Made by a program: the position numbers and the translations under genes. A stretch of 64,000 nucleotides of DNA from Acidimangrovimonas pyrenivorans (GTDB lineage: Bacteria > Pseudomonadota > Alphaproteobacteria > Rhodobacterales > Rhodobacteraceae): the NCBI RefSeq assembly GCF_042643245.1, contig NZ_JBHRSK010000001.1:62001-126000 (forward strand), written 5' to 3'. Positions 8,343 through 19,415 of this stretch are shown here, in pieces. Each line of letters begins with the position of its first letter. The first letter of the stretch is position 1. The notes beneath the pieces are model-generated. The model made no database searches. It was not told the origin of the DNA and saw only the letters and a program-made list of their open reading frames with translations.

Positions 8343-10190
8343 ATGCTGACGATTGCCGACATCTCCTATTCCGTCGAAGGCCGCCCCCTGTTCGAGGGCG
8401 CCTCGGCGCGCATCCCCGCCGGCCACAAGGTCGGCCTCGTCGGCCGCAACGGCGCCGGCAAGACCACCCTGTTCCGCCTGATCCGTGGCGAGCTGGCGCT
8501 GGAAGGGGGCGAGATCTCGCTGCCGTCCCGCGCCAAGATCGGCGGCGTGGCCCAGGAGGTGCCGTCCTCGTCCACATCGCTGCTCGACACCGTGCTGGCG
8601 GCGGATACCGAGCGCGCGGCGCTGATGGCGGAAGCCGAGACCGCCACCGATCCGCATCGCATCGCCGAGATCCAGCACCGGCTGGCCGATATCGACGCCT
8701 GGTCGGCCGAGGGCCGGGCCAGCGCGATCCTCAAGGGCCTCGGCTTCACCGCCGAGGAGCAGCTGCGACCGTGCTCGGACTTCTCCGGTGGCTGGCGGAT
8801 GCGGGTGGCGCTGGCGGGCGTGCTGTTCGCCCAGCCCGACCTGCTGCTGCTCGACGAACCGACCAACTACCTCGACCTCGAAGGCGCGCTGTGGCTGGAG
8901 AACTACCTCCAGAAATACCCCCATACCGTGCTGATCATCAGCCACGACCGCGAATTGCTGAACCGGTCGGTCGGCGCGATCCTGCATCTCGACAACCGCA
9001 AGCTGACCCTGTGGCCGGGCACCTACGACCAGTTTGCCAGGGCCCGGGCCGAGCAACGGGCGCTGCAGGCGGCCGAGGCCAAGAAGCAGGAGGCGCGGCG
9101 CGCCCATCTGCAAAGCTTCGTCGACCGCTTCAAGGCCAAGGCGACCAAGGCGCGCCAGGCCCAGAGCCGGGTCAAGATGCTCGAGAAGATGACGCCGATC
9201 ACCGCCCCCGAGGAAGCGGCGAAACACGTCTTCACCTTCCCGGCGCCCGAGGAACTGTCGCCGCCGATCATCAACCTCGAAGGCGCCTCGGTCGGCTATG
9301 GCGGCCCGCCGGTGCTGCGCAAGCTGTCGCTGCGCATCGACCAGGACGACCGTATCGCCCTGCTCGGCCGTAACGGCGAGGGCAAATCGACCCTGTCTAA
9401 GCTGCTGGCCGGCAAGCTCGATGCCTGCGAGGGCCACATCACCCGCTCGTCCAAGCTGCGCATCGGCTATTTCGCCCAGCACCAGGTCGACGAGCTGCAT
9501 ATCGACGAGACGCCGCTGCAGCACATCATGCGGCTGCGCCCGAACGAGGGCCAGCCGAAATTGCGCGCCCGGCTGGCCGGTTTCGGCCTTGGTGCCGATC
9601 AGGCCGAGACCGTGGTCGGGCGGCTGTCGGGCGGCCAGAAGGCGCGGCTGTCGCTGCTGCTGGCCACGATCGACGCGCCGCATCTGCTGATCCTCGACGA
9701 ACCGACCAACCACCTCGACATCGAAAGCCGCGAGGCGCTGGTCGAGGCGCTGACCGGCTATTCCGGCGCCGTCGTCCTCGTCTCCCACGACATGCACCTG
9801 CTCAGCCTCGTCGCCGACCGGCTGTGGCTGGTCTCGAACGGCGCGGTCAGGCCCTACGAGGAAGACCTGCAGGCCTATCGCAAGATGCTGCTGTCGAACG
9901 ACGACCAGCCGAAGGCGGCCAAGCCCAAGCCCGAGAAGCGCAAGGCGACCCGCGACGAGATCGCCGCGCTGCGCTCCGAGGTGCGCAAATGCGAGGAGCG
10001 GATCGCCAAGATCGAGGAGATGCGCGGCAAGCTGGCCAAGAAGCTGGCCGACCCCGAGCTCTACGAGCCCGGGCGCGGCGGCGAGGTCGAGACCTGGCAG
10101 AAGAAATACGCCGAGGTGATGGACGGGCTCGACCGGGCCGAGGCGCTGTGGCTCAAGGCGCAGGAAAAGCTCGAGGCGGCGCAGGCCTGA
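8343..10190 (+). CDS. ABC-F family ATPase (ribosome-associated type)
   Basis: Soluble protein with two ABC ATPase domains and no membrane part, 615 residues. Domain 1: Walker A GRNGAGKT at about 34-41, signature FSGGWRMRVALA near 147, Walker B LLLLDEPTNYLDL near 169. Domain 2: GRNGEGKS near 342, LSGGQKARLSLLL near 427, LLILDEPTNHLDIES near 448. Between them lies the charged ABC-F linker (about 245-300) and after them a C-terminal coiled coil from about 525 (KRKATRDEIAALRSEVRK, KIEEMRGKLAKKL), as in Uup and YheS. ABC-F proteins act on translating ribosomes. Start 8343 (MLTIADISYS) fits the family; a longer frame from 8295 does not. Confidence 0.92.
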   Translation: MLTIADISYSVEGRPLFEGASARIPAGHKVGLVGRNGAGKTTLFRLIRGELALEGGEISLPSRAKIGGVAQEVPSSSTSLLDTVLAADTERAALMAEAETATDPHRIAEIQHRLADIDAWSAEGRASAILKGLGFTAEEQLRPCSDFSGGWRMRVALAGVLFAQPDLLLLDEPTNYLDLEGALWLENYLQKYPHTVLIISHDRELLNRSVGAILHLDNRKLTLWPGTYDQFARARAEQRALQAAEAKKQEARRAHLQSFVDRFKAKATKARQAQSRVKMLEKMTPITAPEEAAKHVFTFPAPEELSPPIINLEGASVGYGGPPVLRKLSLRIDQDDRIALLGRNGEGKSTLSKLLAGKLDACEGHITRSSKLRIGYFAQHQVDELHIDETPLQHIMRLRPNEGQPKLRARLAGFGLGADQAETVVGRLSGGQKARLSLLLATIDAPHLLILDEPTNHLDIESREALVEALTGYSGAVVLVSHDMHLLSLVADRLWLVSNGAVRPYEEDLQAYRKMLLSNDDQPKAAKPKPEKRKATRDEIAALRSEVRKCEERIAKIEEMRGKLAKKLADPELYEPGRGGEVETWQKKYAEVMDGLDRAEALWLKAQEKLEAAQA

Positions 10191-10191
10191 G

Positions 10192-10830
10192 ATGGACAGC
10201 GCGACCCTGATCACCTCTTTCGTCACCCTGTTCGTGATCATCGATCCGATCGGGCTGGCGCCGCTCTTCGTCGCCCTGACCCGCGGCATGAGCACGGCCC
10301 AGCGCCGGGTGATCGGGCTGCGCGCCTGCCTGGTGGCGATCGGCTTGCTGACCCTGTTCGGCGTCGCCGGCGAGGCGGTGCTGCGCTTCGTCGGCATCTC
10401 GATGTCGGCCTTCCGCATCTCCGGCGGGCTGCTGCTGTTCTTCACCGCCTTCGACATGCTGTTCGAACGCCGCACCCAGCGCCGCGAGGGCCAGGTCAGC
10501 GCCGAGGAGGAACTGGACCACCACGACCCGTCGGTATTCCCGCTGGCGACGCCGCTGATCGCCGGGCCGGGCGCGATGGCGACGATGATCCTGCTGGTCG
10601 GCCGCTCGGGCCATGGCTGGGAAGGCGTCGTCGCCGTCCACCTGGTGATGGCGGCGGTCGTCGGCTGCGTCTTCACGCTGATGCTCTTCGCCGGCCCGCT
10701 GGAACGGGCCCTGGGCAAGACCGGCACCAATGTGGTGACGCGGCTGCTGGGCATGCTGCTGGCGGCGCTGTCGGTGCAGTTCGTGATCGACGGGCTGATG
10801 ACCTCGGGCCTGTTCCCGGCTGCGGCATGA
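10192..10830 (+). CDS. MarC-family integral membrane protein
   Basis: 212 residues, about six membrane helices (for instance TLITSFVTLFVIIDPIGLAP at the N terminus and VAVHLVMAAVVGCVFTLML near 140-160). The IDPIGLAPLFVAL segment and FPLATPLIAGPGAMATMILL are MarC hallmarks. Despite the historic name (multiple antibiotic resistance), a drug-resistance role has not held up; transport substrate is unknown. The ATG lies one base after the stop of the ABC-F gene, so the two are co-translated. Confidence 0.92.
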   Translation: MDSATLITSFVTLFVIIDPIGLAPLFVALTRGMSTAQRRVIGLRACLVAIGLLTLFGVAGEAVLRFVGISMSAFRISGGLLLFFTAFDMLFERRTQRREGQVSAEEELDHHDPSVFPLATPLIAGPGAMATMILLVGRSGHGWEGVVAVHLVMAAVVGCVFTLMLFAGPLERALGKTGTNVVTRLLGMLLAALSVQFVIDGLMTSGLFPAAA

Positions 10831-10896
10831 GGCCCGCCCTCGTGGGGGTGACAAGCGCCGCCGCAGCCCCCACATTGAGGGGGAAAGGACGGCGGC

Positions 10897-11478
10897 ATGG
10901 ACACTGACATACTGGTCCGCATCACCTATCTCGGCCTGATCGCGGCGGCGGTGGGCGGGGCGCTGATCCTGCAGAACCGCCACCAGCTGGGCCGGCTGGC
11001 CCAGAGCGCGGCGGTCTGGGCCCTGATCTTCGTCGGCGTCCTTGCCGGTTACGGGCTGTGGTCGGACATCTCGCGCCAGGTCCTGCCGCGGCAGGAGATC
11101 GTCGCCCAGACCGGCCAGGTGATCCTGCCGCGCGCGCCCGACGGCCATTTCTACGTCACCCTGACGGTCTCGGGTACGCCGGTGCATTTCGTCGTCGATA
11201 CCGGCGCCAGCAATCTGGTCCTGACCAAGGCCGACGCCCGCAAGATCGGCATCGACACCGCCAACCTGATCTATACCGGCACCGCCCAGACGGCGAACGG
11301 CAAGGTCGAAACCGCCCATGTCCGGCTGCGCGATGTGCGGCTCGGCAAGGTGACGCTGCGCGGCGTCGACGCCTCGGTCAATGCCGGGCAGCTGGATACC
11401 TCGCTGCTGGGGATGACCGTGCTGCAGCGATTCTCGAAGATCGAGATTGCCGGCGACCGGATGATCCTGACGCCGTGA
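10897..11478 (+). CDS. Membrane-anchored retropepsin-like aspartic protease (TIGR02281 family)
   Basis: 193 residues. Two N-terminal hydrophobic helices (about 8-25 and 38-56) are followed by a periplasmic aspartyl-protease-like domain. The catalytic motif is VVDTGASNLVLT with Asp near 101; TSLLGMTVLQRFSKIEI near 168-184 matches the second conserved block. Such single-lobe proteins must dimerise to be active. Start preceded by GGGGGAAAGGACGG. The gene follows marC after 66 bases and may share its transcript. Substrate unknown. Confidence 0.85.
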   Translation: MDTDILVRITYLGLIAAAVGGALILQNRHQLGRLAQSAAVWALIFVGVLAGYGLWSDISRQVLPRQEIVAQTGQVILPRAPDGHFYVTLTVSGTPVHFVVDTGASNLVLTKADARKIGIDTANLIYTGTAQTANGKVETAHVRLRDVRLGKVTLRGVDASVNAGQLDTSLLGMTVLQRFSKIEIAGDRMILTP

Positions 11479-11494
11479 GCGGCGGAGAGACCAA

Positions 11495-11564
11495 GGGGGC
11501 CGTCTGCCCCCTCTTGGCCTGAAGGCCAATTCACCCCCGAGGATATTTCCACTCAGGTGAAAGC
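11495..11564 (+). repeat. Interspersed hairpin/GGATATTT repeat, copy 1
   Basis: Directly after the protease gene stop is a hairpin GGGGGC-CGTCT-GCCCCC (11495-11511), then the core CCCCCGAGGATATTTCC at 11534-11550 running on to about 11564. The same two modules recur at 20.4, 24.3, 41.1 and, in degenerate form, 45.7 kb. It sits between converging genes and could act as a terminator for both. Confidence 0.75.
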
Positions 11565-11580
11565 CGGAAAGGGCGCGCGA

Positions 11581-12039
11581 TCAGCGTTCGGCCTTCTTCT
11601 CCCAGCGACCGCTCTCCTCGGACCAGTATTGCGCCGAAGCGCCGGCGACGGTGAGCGATTTCCACTGGGCCCGGGCGGCGTTCAGCGAGTCGGGGTCGTT
11701 GCCGTCGAACAGGATGCAGACCCGTTCGAGCGCGGCGGTTTCCTCGGCCGTCACCTCGGCGGCGTCGATCGCCATCAGGCAGGCCGCGTTGTTGGGGCAG
11801 TCGGGGGCGGAGGTCAGCAGCACCGGCTGGTCGGCGTCATGCGGACCGCCGGCCAGGCCGTGGGGCAGGAAGCCCTCTTCCGGGCCGAGCCAGAGCTTGT
11901 CGTCGAGCCAGCGCAGCCGCTGTTCCGAGGTGCCGCGGATCGCCACCCGCCAGCCGGCCTGAAGCGAGCGGTCGATCAGCATCGGCAGCGTCTGCTCCAC
12001 GGTCGAGCGGGTCAGGTGGTAGAACATCGCGGCGCCCAT
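11581..12039 (-). CDS. holC: DNA polymerase III subunit chi
   Basis: Clamp-loader accessory subunit that links the polymerase III holoenzyme to SSB. 152 residues with the N-terminal AMFYHLTRSTVEQTLP, LPMLIDRSLQAGWRVAIRG, and the DKLWLGPEEGFLPHG and ADQPVLLTS blocks typical of HolC. Start 12037-12039 is chosen for the GGGGGAGG site 9 bases upstream; an ATG four codons later is an alternative. Located 22 bases downstream of pepA on the same strand, an arrangement common in Rhodobacterales. Confidence 0.93.
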   Translation of the reverse strand: MGAAMFYHLTRSTVEQTLPMLIDRSLQAGWRVAIRGTSEQRLRWLDDKLWLGPEEGFLPHGLAGGPHDADQPVLLTSAPDCPNNAACLMAIDAAEVTAEETAALERVCILFDGNDPDSLNAARAQWKSLTVAGASAQYWSEESGRWEKKAER

Positions 12040-12061
12040 CGCAGCGGCCTCCCCCGTCTCC

Positions 12062-13531
<1,470 letters not shown>

Positions 13532-13663
13532 GGCGCGTTCCCTTCACTGGTTTACGGGCTGTTCGGCGGACCCTAGCGGCTGGCCCCGGGCTTGACCAGA
13601 TAGCAGTTTTCCCGGCCGGCGAATTCCGCTACGGTCCCGTCCGTTCTATCCAGCCGGGGGTCG

Positions 13664-14851
13664 GTGTCCGTGTCCAGATTCGACAGATACATGCTGTCGC
13701 AGCTCATGGTCCTGTTCGGCTTCTTCTCGCTGGTGCTGGTGCTGGTCTACTGGGTCAACCGCGCCGTGCTGCTGTTCGACCGCCTGATCGGCGACGGCCA
13801 GTCGGCGCTGGTCTTCCTCGAGTTCACCGCCCTCACCCTGCCCAACGTGATCCGCCTGGTGCTGCCGGTCTCGGCCTTCGCCGCGGCGGTCTACGTCACC
13901 AACCGGCTGAGCTCCGAAAGCGAGCTGGTGGTGGTCCAGGCGACCGGCTTCTCGGCCTTCCGGCTGGCGCGCGGGGTGCTGGCCTTCGGGCTGATCGTGG
14001 CCTTCCTGATGTCGGTGCTGACCCATGTTCTGGTGCCGGCCAGCCGGACGATGATGGCCCAGCGCCAGGTCGAGATGAACGAGAATGTCGGCGCACGGCT
14101 GCTGAGCGAGGGCCAGTTCCTGCATCCGGGCGACGGCATCACCCTGTTCATCCGCCATATCACCCCGCAGGGCGAGCTGCGCGACGTCTTCCTGTCGGAT
14201 GCGCGGGCCAAGGACAGCCGCACCACCTATACCGCCCAGCGGGCGCTGCTGGTGAAAGCCGACGGCGGCCCCAAGCTGGTGATGTTCGACGGCATGGCAC
14301 AGGTGCTGTCGCTGTCCGACCGGCGGCTGTCGATCACCAGTTTCCAGGATTTCACCTATGACATCGGCGCCTTGCTCGGCGCCCGGATCAGCAGCCACCG
14401 CGACATGGCCGAGCTGGGCACCTGGCAGCTGCTGCATCCGACGGACGCGACCCTGACCGCGACCGGCGCCAGCCGGGCGGCGCTGATCTACGAGGGCAAC
14501 ACCCGCTTCTCGGGGCCGCTGACGGCGCTGGCGGCGGCGCTGCTGGGCTTCTCCGCCCTGCTGACCGGCAGCTTCAGCCGCTTCGGCGTGACCCGCCAGA
14601 TCATGCTGGCGATCATGCTGCTGATCCTGATGCAGCTGCTGGAAAACCTGTCCGCCGATATCGGACGCAGCGACGCGAGCCTGTGGCCGCTGGCCTATCT
14701 GCCCGTGCTCTACGGCCTTGTTGCCGCCACCGTCATGATGTGGTGGTCACAACGGCCGCGGCGGCGCCGGCGCGGGGCGACCGGACCGGGCAGGGGGCCG
14801 GGCTCGGGGCCCGGCGCGGGACCAGAAACGGGACCGGAGGCGCCGGCATGA
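13664..14851 (+). CDS. lptF: LPS export ABC transporter permease LptF
   Basis: One of the two inner-membrane permeases of the Lpt machine that pulls lipopolysaccharide from the inner membrane toward the outer membrane. Starts with GTG; a second in-frame GTG two codons on is possible. SRFDRYMLSQLMVLFGFF, the periplasmic beta-jellyroll (about 130-235), and VLVPASRTMMAQRQ are YjgP/YjgQ family features; six membrane helices are arranged three on each side of the jellyroll. The C terminus carries an unusual basic run RRRRR and then a Gly/Pro-rich tail of about 25 residues that is not part of the family domain. It overlaps lptG by 4 bases. Confidence 0.93.
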   Translation: MSVSRFDRYMLSQLMVLFGFFSLVLVLVYWVNRAVLLFDRLIGDGQSALVFLEFTALTLPNVIRLVLPVSAFAAAVYVTNRLSSESELVVVQATGFSAFRLARGVLAFGLIVAFLMSVLTHVLVPASRTMMAQRQVEMNENVGARLLSEGQFLHPGDGITLFIRHITPQGELRDVFLSDARAKDSRTTYTAQRALLVKADGGPKLVMFDGMAQVLSLSDRRLSITSFQDFTYDIGALLGARISSHRDMAELGTWQLLHPTDATLTATGASRAALIYEGNTRFSGPLTALAAALLGFSALLTGSFSRFGVTRQIMLAIMLLILMQLLENLSADIGRSDASLWPLAYLPVLYGLVAATVMMWWSQRPRRRRRGATGPGRGPGSGPGAGPETGPEAPA

Positions 14852-15945
14852 CCCTCAGCTTCTATATCGCGCGCAAGTTCCTGACCGCCTTCGCGCTGGT
14901 CTTCCTCGGCTTCGCCGCGATCCTGATGCTGCTCGACATGGTCGAGCAGATCCGGCGCTTCGGCGACGCCCGGATCAGCTTTGCCCAGCTGGCCGGGCTG
15001 GCGGCGCTGAACATGCCCGACAGCCTCTACCGCATCCTGCCGCTGATCGTGATCCTGTCGACGATCATGCTGTTTCTCGGCCTTGCCCGGACCTCCGAAC
15101 TGGTGGTGATCCGCGCCGCCGGACGCTCGGCCCTGCGCTGCCTGCTGGCGCCGGTGGTCACCGCGCTGGTGATCGGGGCGCTGGCGGTGGCGGTGATGAA
15201 CCCGATCGTCGCCGCCACCTCGAAGGAATACGACACCCTGCGCAGCCACTATACCCGCGGCGACCAGAGCGTGCTGTCGATCAGTCGCGAGGGGCTGTGG
15301 CTGCGCCAGGGCGGCGATGGCGGCCAGACGGTGATCCGCGCCACCCGCGCCAATCCCGACGCCACCGAGCTCTACAATGTCAGCTTCCTGTCCTTCACCC
15401 CCGACGGCACGCCGGCGATGCGGATCGAGGCGGCGAAGGCGGTGCTGACGCCGGGGGCCTGGAAGCTGAGCGACGCCAAGGTCTGGACCTTCGACGGCAC
15501 CCCGAATCCCGAGCGCAGCGCGCGGGTCACGAAAAGCCTCTCCCTGCCCTCGGACCTGACGCGCGAGCAGATCCGCGACAGCTTCGGCACCCCCGGCGTG
15601 GTGCCGATCTGGGAACTGCCGGCCTTCATCGACCGACTCGAGAAGGCCGGCTTCTCGGCCCGCCGCCACCGGGTCTGGTTCCAGACCGAGCTGGCGCTGC
15701 CGCTGTTGCTGGCGGCGATGGTGCTGATCGGCGCCGGCTTCACCATGCGCCACGCCCGGTTCGGCCGCACCGGGCTGATGGTGCTGCTGGCGCTCTTGGC
15801 CGGCTTCGCGATCTACTTCCTGCGCAACGTCGCCCAGGCGCTGGGAGAAAGCGGCCAGATTCCGATCGCGCTGGCGGCCTGGAGCCCGCCGGTCGCCGCA
15901 GTCCTTCTGGCGCTCGGCTTCCTTCTGCATTTAGAAGAGGGGTGA
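14848..15945 (+). CDS. lptG: LPS export ABC transporter permease LptG
   Basis: Second Lpt permease, 365 residues, partner of LptF. N-terminal MTLSFYIARKFLTAFALVF, the helix with MLLDMVEQIRRF and the RTSELVVIRAAGRSALR loop are strongly LptG-like; a periplasmic domain (about 130-270) is followed by three more helices ending LALGFLLHLEEG. ATG overlaps the lptF stop by 4 bases, and its own stop overlaps the lptD ATG by one base, so lptF-lptG-lptD are translationally coupled. The ATPase LptB is not in this window. Confidence 0.93.
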   Translation: MTLSFYIARKFLTAFALVFLGFAAILMLLDMVEQIRRFGDARISFAQLAGLAALNMPDSLYRILPLIVILSTIMLFLGLARTSELVVIRAAGRSALRCLLAPVVTALVIGALAVAVMNPIVAATSKEYDTLRSHYTRGDQSVLSISREGLWLRQGGDGGQTVIRATRANPDATELYNVSFLSFTPDGTPAMRIEAAKAVLTPGAWKLSDAKVWTFDGTPNPERSARVTKSLSLPSDLTREQIRDSFGTPGVVPIWELPAFIDRLEKAGFSARRHRVWFQTELALPLLLAAMVLIGAGFTMRHARFGRTGLMVLLALLAGFAIYFLRNVAQALGESGQIPIALAAWSPPVAAVLLALGFLLHLEEG

Positions 15946-18158
15946 TGACCACTGCTGCCCCTCTCCGGCCCCGCGGCTTCCGCGCGGCGCGCCTTGCCTC
16001 CGCCCTCGGCCTGGGGCTGGCGGCGCTGACCCCGCTCGGGGGCAGCCTGGGGGCAAGCCCCGCCGCCGCGCAGAGCGCCGACGCCGCCGCCCCCCCGGCG
16101 ACCCTGGTCGCCGACTCGGTGAAGGTGGGGACCGACCGCAACCTGATCGCCGATGGCCATGTCGAGGTGCTCTACCAGGGCACGCGAATGACCGCGTCGC
16201 GCGTGGTCTACGACCGCACCGGCGACCGGCTGACCATCGACGGCCCGATCCGGATCACCGATGCGAACGGCACCGTGCTGCGGGCCGACAGTGCCGAGCT
16301 GTCGCGCGACCTGCGCAACGGCCTGCTGCGCAGCGCCCGGATGGTGCTGGACCAGCAGCTGCAACTGGCCGCCCGCCAGATCACCCGGGTCGACGGCCGC
16401 TATTCCGAGCTCAGCCGGACCGTGGTCTCGTCCTGCGAGGTCTGCGCCGGCCATCCCCGGCCGCTGTGGGAAATCCGCGCCGCCCGGGTGGTCTACGACC
16501 AGCAGGAGCGGCAGATCTATTTCTCCAACGCCACGCTGCGGCTGGGCGGGGTGCCGGTCTTCTACCTGCCGCGGCTGCGGATGCCCGACCCGACGCTGAA
16601 GCGCGCCACCGGCTTCCTGACGCCGAAATTCCGCAACACCAGCCTGCTGGGCGCCGGCGTCCGGCTGCCCTATTTCATCGCCATCGGCGACCATCGCGAC
16701 CTGACCCTGACCCCCTACCTGTCGAACAGCCGCACCACCACGCTCGGGCTGCGCTACCGCCAGGCCTTCGTCAACGGCCGTATCACCGCCACCGGCGCGC
16801 TCGGCCGCGACGACATCCTGCCCGGCGAAACCCGCGGCTACCTGTTCGCCGACGGCAGCTTCGCCCTGCGCGACGGCTACACGCTCAGCTTCAACCTCGA
16901 AACGGTGAGCGACGCCGCCTACCTGCTCGATTACGGCCTGCCGTCGAAGGACCGGCTGCAAAGCGACATCGAGCTGAGCCGCACCCGGCGCGACCAGTAT
17001 ATCAGCACCCGCCTGCTCGCCTTCCGCTCGCTGCGCGCGGGCGAGGACAACGCGACCCTGCCGGGCCCCGTGGCCGTCTATACCCAGATCCGCCGCTTCC
17101 GGCCGGCCCTGATCGGCGGCCAGGCGCAGCTGAGCTTCCAGGGCTTCGGCCTGGCGCGCCGCGCCACCTCCGACCCGACCAATACCGGCAAGGCGCGCGA
17201 CATGACCCGCGCCAGCGTCAAGCTGGACTGGCGCCGCAACTGGGTGACGCGGCCGGGCATCGTGGTCTCGGCCATCGCCCAGGCGCGCGGCGACATCTAC
17301 GCCATCGCGCAGGATCCGAACTGGGCCGACAGCATCGGCCGGATCGCCCCGGCGGCGGCGCTGGAATTGCGCTGGCCCTGGGTCAAGGCCGGCCGCAACG
17401 GCGCCAGCCAGGTGATCGAACCCGTCATCCAGCTGATCCTGGCACCGAAATCCGTTTCGGCCGCGCCGAACGAGGATTCCACCCTGGTCGAGTTCGACGA
17501 GGGCAACCTGTGGGCGCTCAACCGCTTCGCCGGCTACGACGCGATCGAACAGGGGCCGCGGGCCAATGTCGGGCTGCGCTGGACCCGGCAATCCGCCGAC
17601 GGCTGGAACCTGGGCGTCGTCGCCGGCCGCGTCTTCCGCGCCGTCGACAAGGCCCAGTTCAGCACCGGCTCGGGCCTCGGCGGCGCCAAGTCGAACTGGC
17701 TGACCGCGGTGCAGCTCAAGACGCCGAACGGGCTGTCGCTGATCGGCCGGGCCCTGTTCGACAACAATTTCTCGGTCACCAAGAACGAGGTCCGGCTGGG
17801 CTGGGCCGGCGACCGGCTCAATTTCGGCACCAGCTATGTCTGGCTGGTTCCCGACCCGACCGAGAACCGCCTCACCAAGACCGCGGAATGGGCCCTGGAC
17901 GCCGATTGGAACTTCCGCGGCAACTGGACCGGCAGCGTCGCCTGGCGCTACGACTTCGAGGCCGAGCGGGCGACCAGCGCCGGGCTCAACCTCAACTGGC
18001 GCAACGAATGCCTGAGCGTTGACCTTTCCCTCTCGCGTCGCTTCACTTCCTCGACTAGTGTGTCGGCGACGACCGATTTCGGCCTGTCGGTGGACCTGAT
18101 CGGCATCAGCGGCCGGGCCAGGGGAACGGGAGCCTACCGCCGCAGTTGCAGCGGCTGA
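15945..18158 (+). CDS. lptD: LPS-assembly outer-membrane protein LptD
   Basis: Outer-membrane beta-barrel that inserts LPS into the outer leaflet, 737 residues. A long Sec signal (to about AAAQSADA, residue 43) is followed by the periplasmic OstA/LptA-like jellyroll (about 55-160: ADSVKVGTDRNLIADGHVEV) and the barrel domain from roughly 280. Cysteines lie at about 164 and 167 (SSCEVCAG) and again near 685 and the C terminus, matching in rough position the N/C disulfides of LptD. The extra-long N terminus is Ala/Arg rich. It begins on the last base of the lptG stop. Confidence 0.93.
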   Translation: MTTAAPLRPRGFRAARLASALGLGLAALTPLGGSLGASPAAAQSADAAAPPATLVADSVKVGTDRNLIADGHVEVLYQGTRMTASRVVYDRTGDRLTIDGPIRITDANGTVLRADSAELSRDLRNGLLRSARMVLDQQLQLAARQITRVDGRYSELSRTVVSSCEVCAGHPRPLWEIRAARVVYDQQERQIYFSNATLRLGGVPVFYLPRLRMPDPTLKRATGFLTPKFRNTSLLGAGVRLPYFIAIGDHRDLTLTPYLSNSRTTTLGLRYRQAFVNGRITATGALGRDDILPGETRGYLFADGSFALRDGYTLSFNLETVSDAAYLLDYGLPSKDRLQSDIELSRTRRDQYISTRLLAFRSLRAGEDNATLPGPVAVYTQIRRFRPALIGGQAQLSFQGFGLARRATSDPTNTGKARDMTRASVKLDWRRNWVTRPGIVVSAIAQARGDIYAIAQDPNWADSIGRIAPAAALELRWPWVKAGRNGASQVIEPVIQLILAPKSVSAAPNEDSTLVEFDEGNLWALNRFAGYDAIEQGPRANVGLRWTRQSADGWNLGVVAGRVFRAVDKAQFSTGSGLGGAKSNWLTAVQLKTPNGLSLIGRALFDNNFSVTKNEVRLGWAGDRLNFGTSYVWLVPDPTENRLTKTAEWALDADWNFRGNWTGSVAWRYDFEAERATSAGLNLNWRNECLSVDLSLSRRFTSSTSVSATTDFGLSVDLIGISGRARGTGAYRRSCSG

Positions 18159-18188
18159 GCGACGAGAAAGAGCAGAACGGACCGAGCC

Positions 18189-19406
18189 ATGCGACTGAGG
18201 AAGCTGACAACCGCCCTTGTTTGCGCGATGAGCCTTGCCCTGCCGGCCACCGCTCCGGCGGCCGAGGGGCTGTTCGCGCCGCGGGTCATCGTCAACGACC
18301 GGGCGATCACCAATTACGAGATCGATCAGCGGGCGAAGTTCCTGGCCGCGCTGCAGGCGCCGGGCGACCTGCAGCAACTGGCCGAGAAGCAGCTGATCCA
18401 GGACCGGCTGCAGATGCAGGCCGCGACGGCGGTGGGCATCAAGCCGACGGACAAGCAGATCGCCGACGGCATGACCGAATTCGCCGGCCGCGCCAAGCTG
18501 ACCACCGACCAGTTCGTCGCCGAGCTGGCCAAGGCCGGGATCGACCGGCAGACCTTCCGCGACTTCGTCACCGCCGGCGTCGCCTGGCGGACCTTCGTCC
18601 AGGCCAAGTTCGGCCCCAATATCCAGATCACCCAGGCCGATCTCGACCGTGCCCGGGCGCTGAGCGCGCAACGCGGCCCGACCCGCGTGCTGCTGTCCGA
18701 GCTGATCCTGCCGGCGACGACGCCGCAATACGCCGCCCAGAGCGAGCAACTGGCGGTCCAGCTGTCGCGCAGCCTGCGCGGCGACACCGCCTTCGCCGCA
18801 GCGGCGCGGAAATACTCGGTCTCGGGCTCGGCGCCCAAGGGCGGGCAGCTTGACTGGATACCGCTCGCCAACCTGCCGCCGCAGCTGCAGCAGATGATCC
18901 TGCAACTGGCCCCCGGCCAGGTCAGTGCGCCGGTCCGGCTGCAGAATGCCATCGGCCTGTTCGAGCTGCGCAGCCTGCAGCAGAGCAACAGCTTCGCCCC
19001 GGCGAAGGTCTCGGTCGAATACGCCCAGTACCTGCTCCCCGGCGGCGACAGTGCCGCGGCGCAGGCCACGGCCGCGAAGATCCGCGCCCGGGTCGATACC
19101 TGCAACGACCTCTACGGCGTCGCCAACGGCCAGCCCGAGGACCGGCTCACGATCACCACCCAGACGATGGCCCGGGTGCCGGCGCGGATCGGGCTCGAGC
19201 TGGCCAAGCTCGATGCCGGCGAAAGCACCACCCTGGCCCGCGGCAACGACCTTGTCTTCCTGATGCTGTGCCACCGCACCGAGGCCCAGGACAAGCCGCC
19301 GACCGATGCCGAACTGCACCAGCAACTGCTCAATCAGCGCCTGAACGCCATCGCCGACAACTATCTCGCCGAGTTGCAGGCCGACGCGATCATCCGGCGC
19401 CCGTAG
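18189..19406 (+). CDS. surA: SurA-like periplasmic peptidyl-prolyl isomerase/chaperone
   Basis: 405 residues with a Sec signal peptide (about 1-25, cleavage near APAAEG). The N-terminal chaperone domain opens with RVIVNDRAITNYEIDQR, the SurA signature, and contains EKQLIQDRLQMQAA. A parvulin-type rotamase domain spans roughly 165-260 (VLLSELILPA, KYSVSGSAPKGGQLDWIP, PGQVSAPV). Only one rotamase domain is clear; the C-terminal half is variable. SurA escorts outer-membrane proteins such as LptD, which fits its position 30 bases after lptD. Confidence 0.9.
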   Translation: MRLRKLTTALVCAMSLALPATAPAAEGLFAPRVIVNDRAITNYEIDQRAKFLAALQAPGDLQQLAEKQLIQDRLQMQAATAVGIKPTDKQIADGMTEFAGRAKLTTDQFVAELAKAGIDRQTFRDFVTAGVAWRTFVQAKFGPNIQITQADLDRARALSAQRGPTRVLLSELILPATTPQYAAQSEQLAVQLSRSLRGDTAFAAAARKYSVSGSAPKGGQLDWIPLANLPPQLQQMILQLAPGQVSAPVRLQNAIGLFELRSLQQSNSFAPAKVSVEYAQYLLPGGDSAAAQATAAKIRARVDTCNDLYGVANGQPEDRLTITTQTMARVPARIGLELAKLDAGESTTLARGNDLVFLMLCHRTEAQDKPPTDAELHQQLLNQRLNAIADNYLAELQADAIIRRP

Positions 19407-19415
19407 GTTCCGCCG

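Noticed and set aside
10192..10830. Antibiotic-resistance gene call for MarC
   Set aside because: Family name is historical; sequence supports only a MarC-family membrane protein.
8217..10925. A 902-codon open frame on the minus strand
   Set aside because: Lies opposite the ABC-F and MarC genes, has no domain motifs, and its Gln/Arg/Leu/Gly-heavy composition is that of antisense of GC-rich genes.
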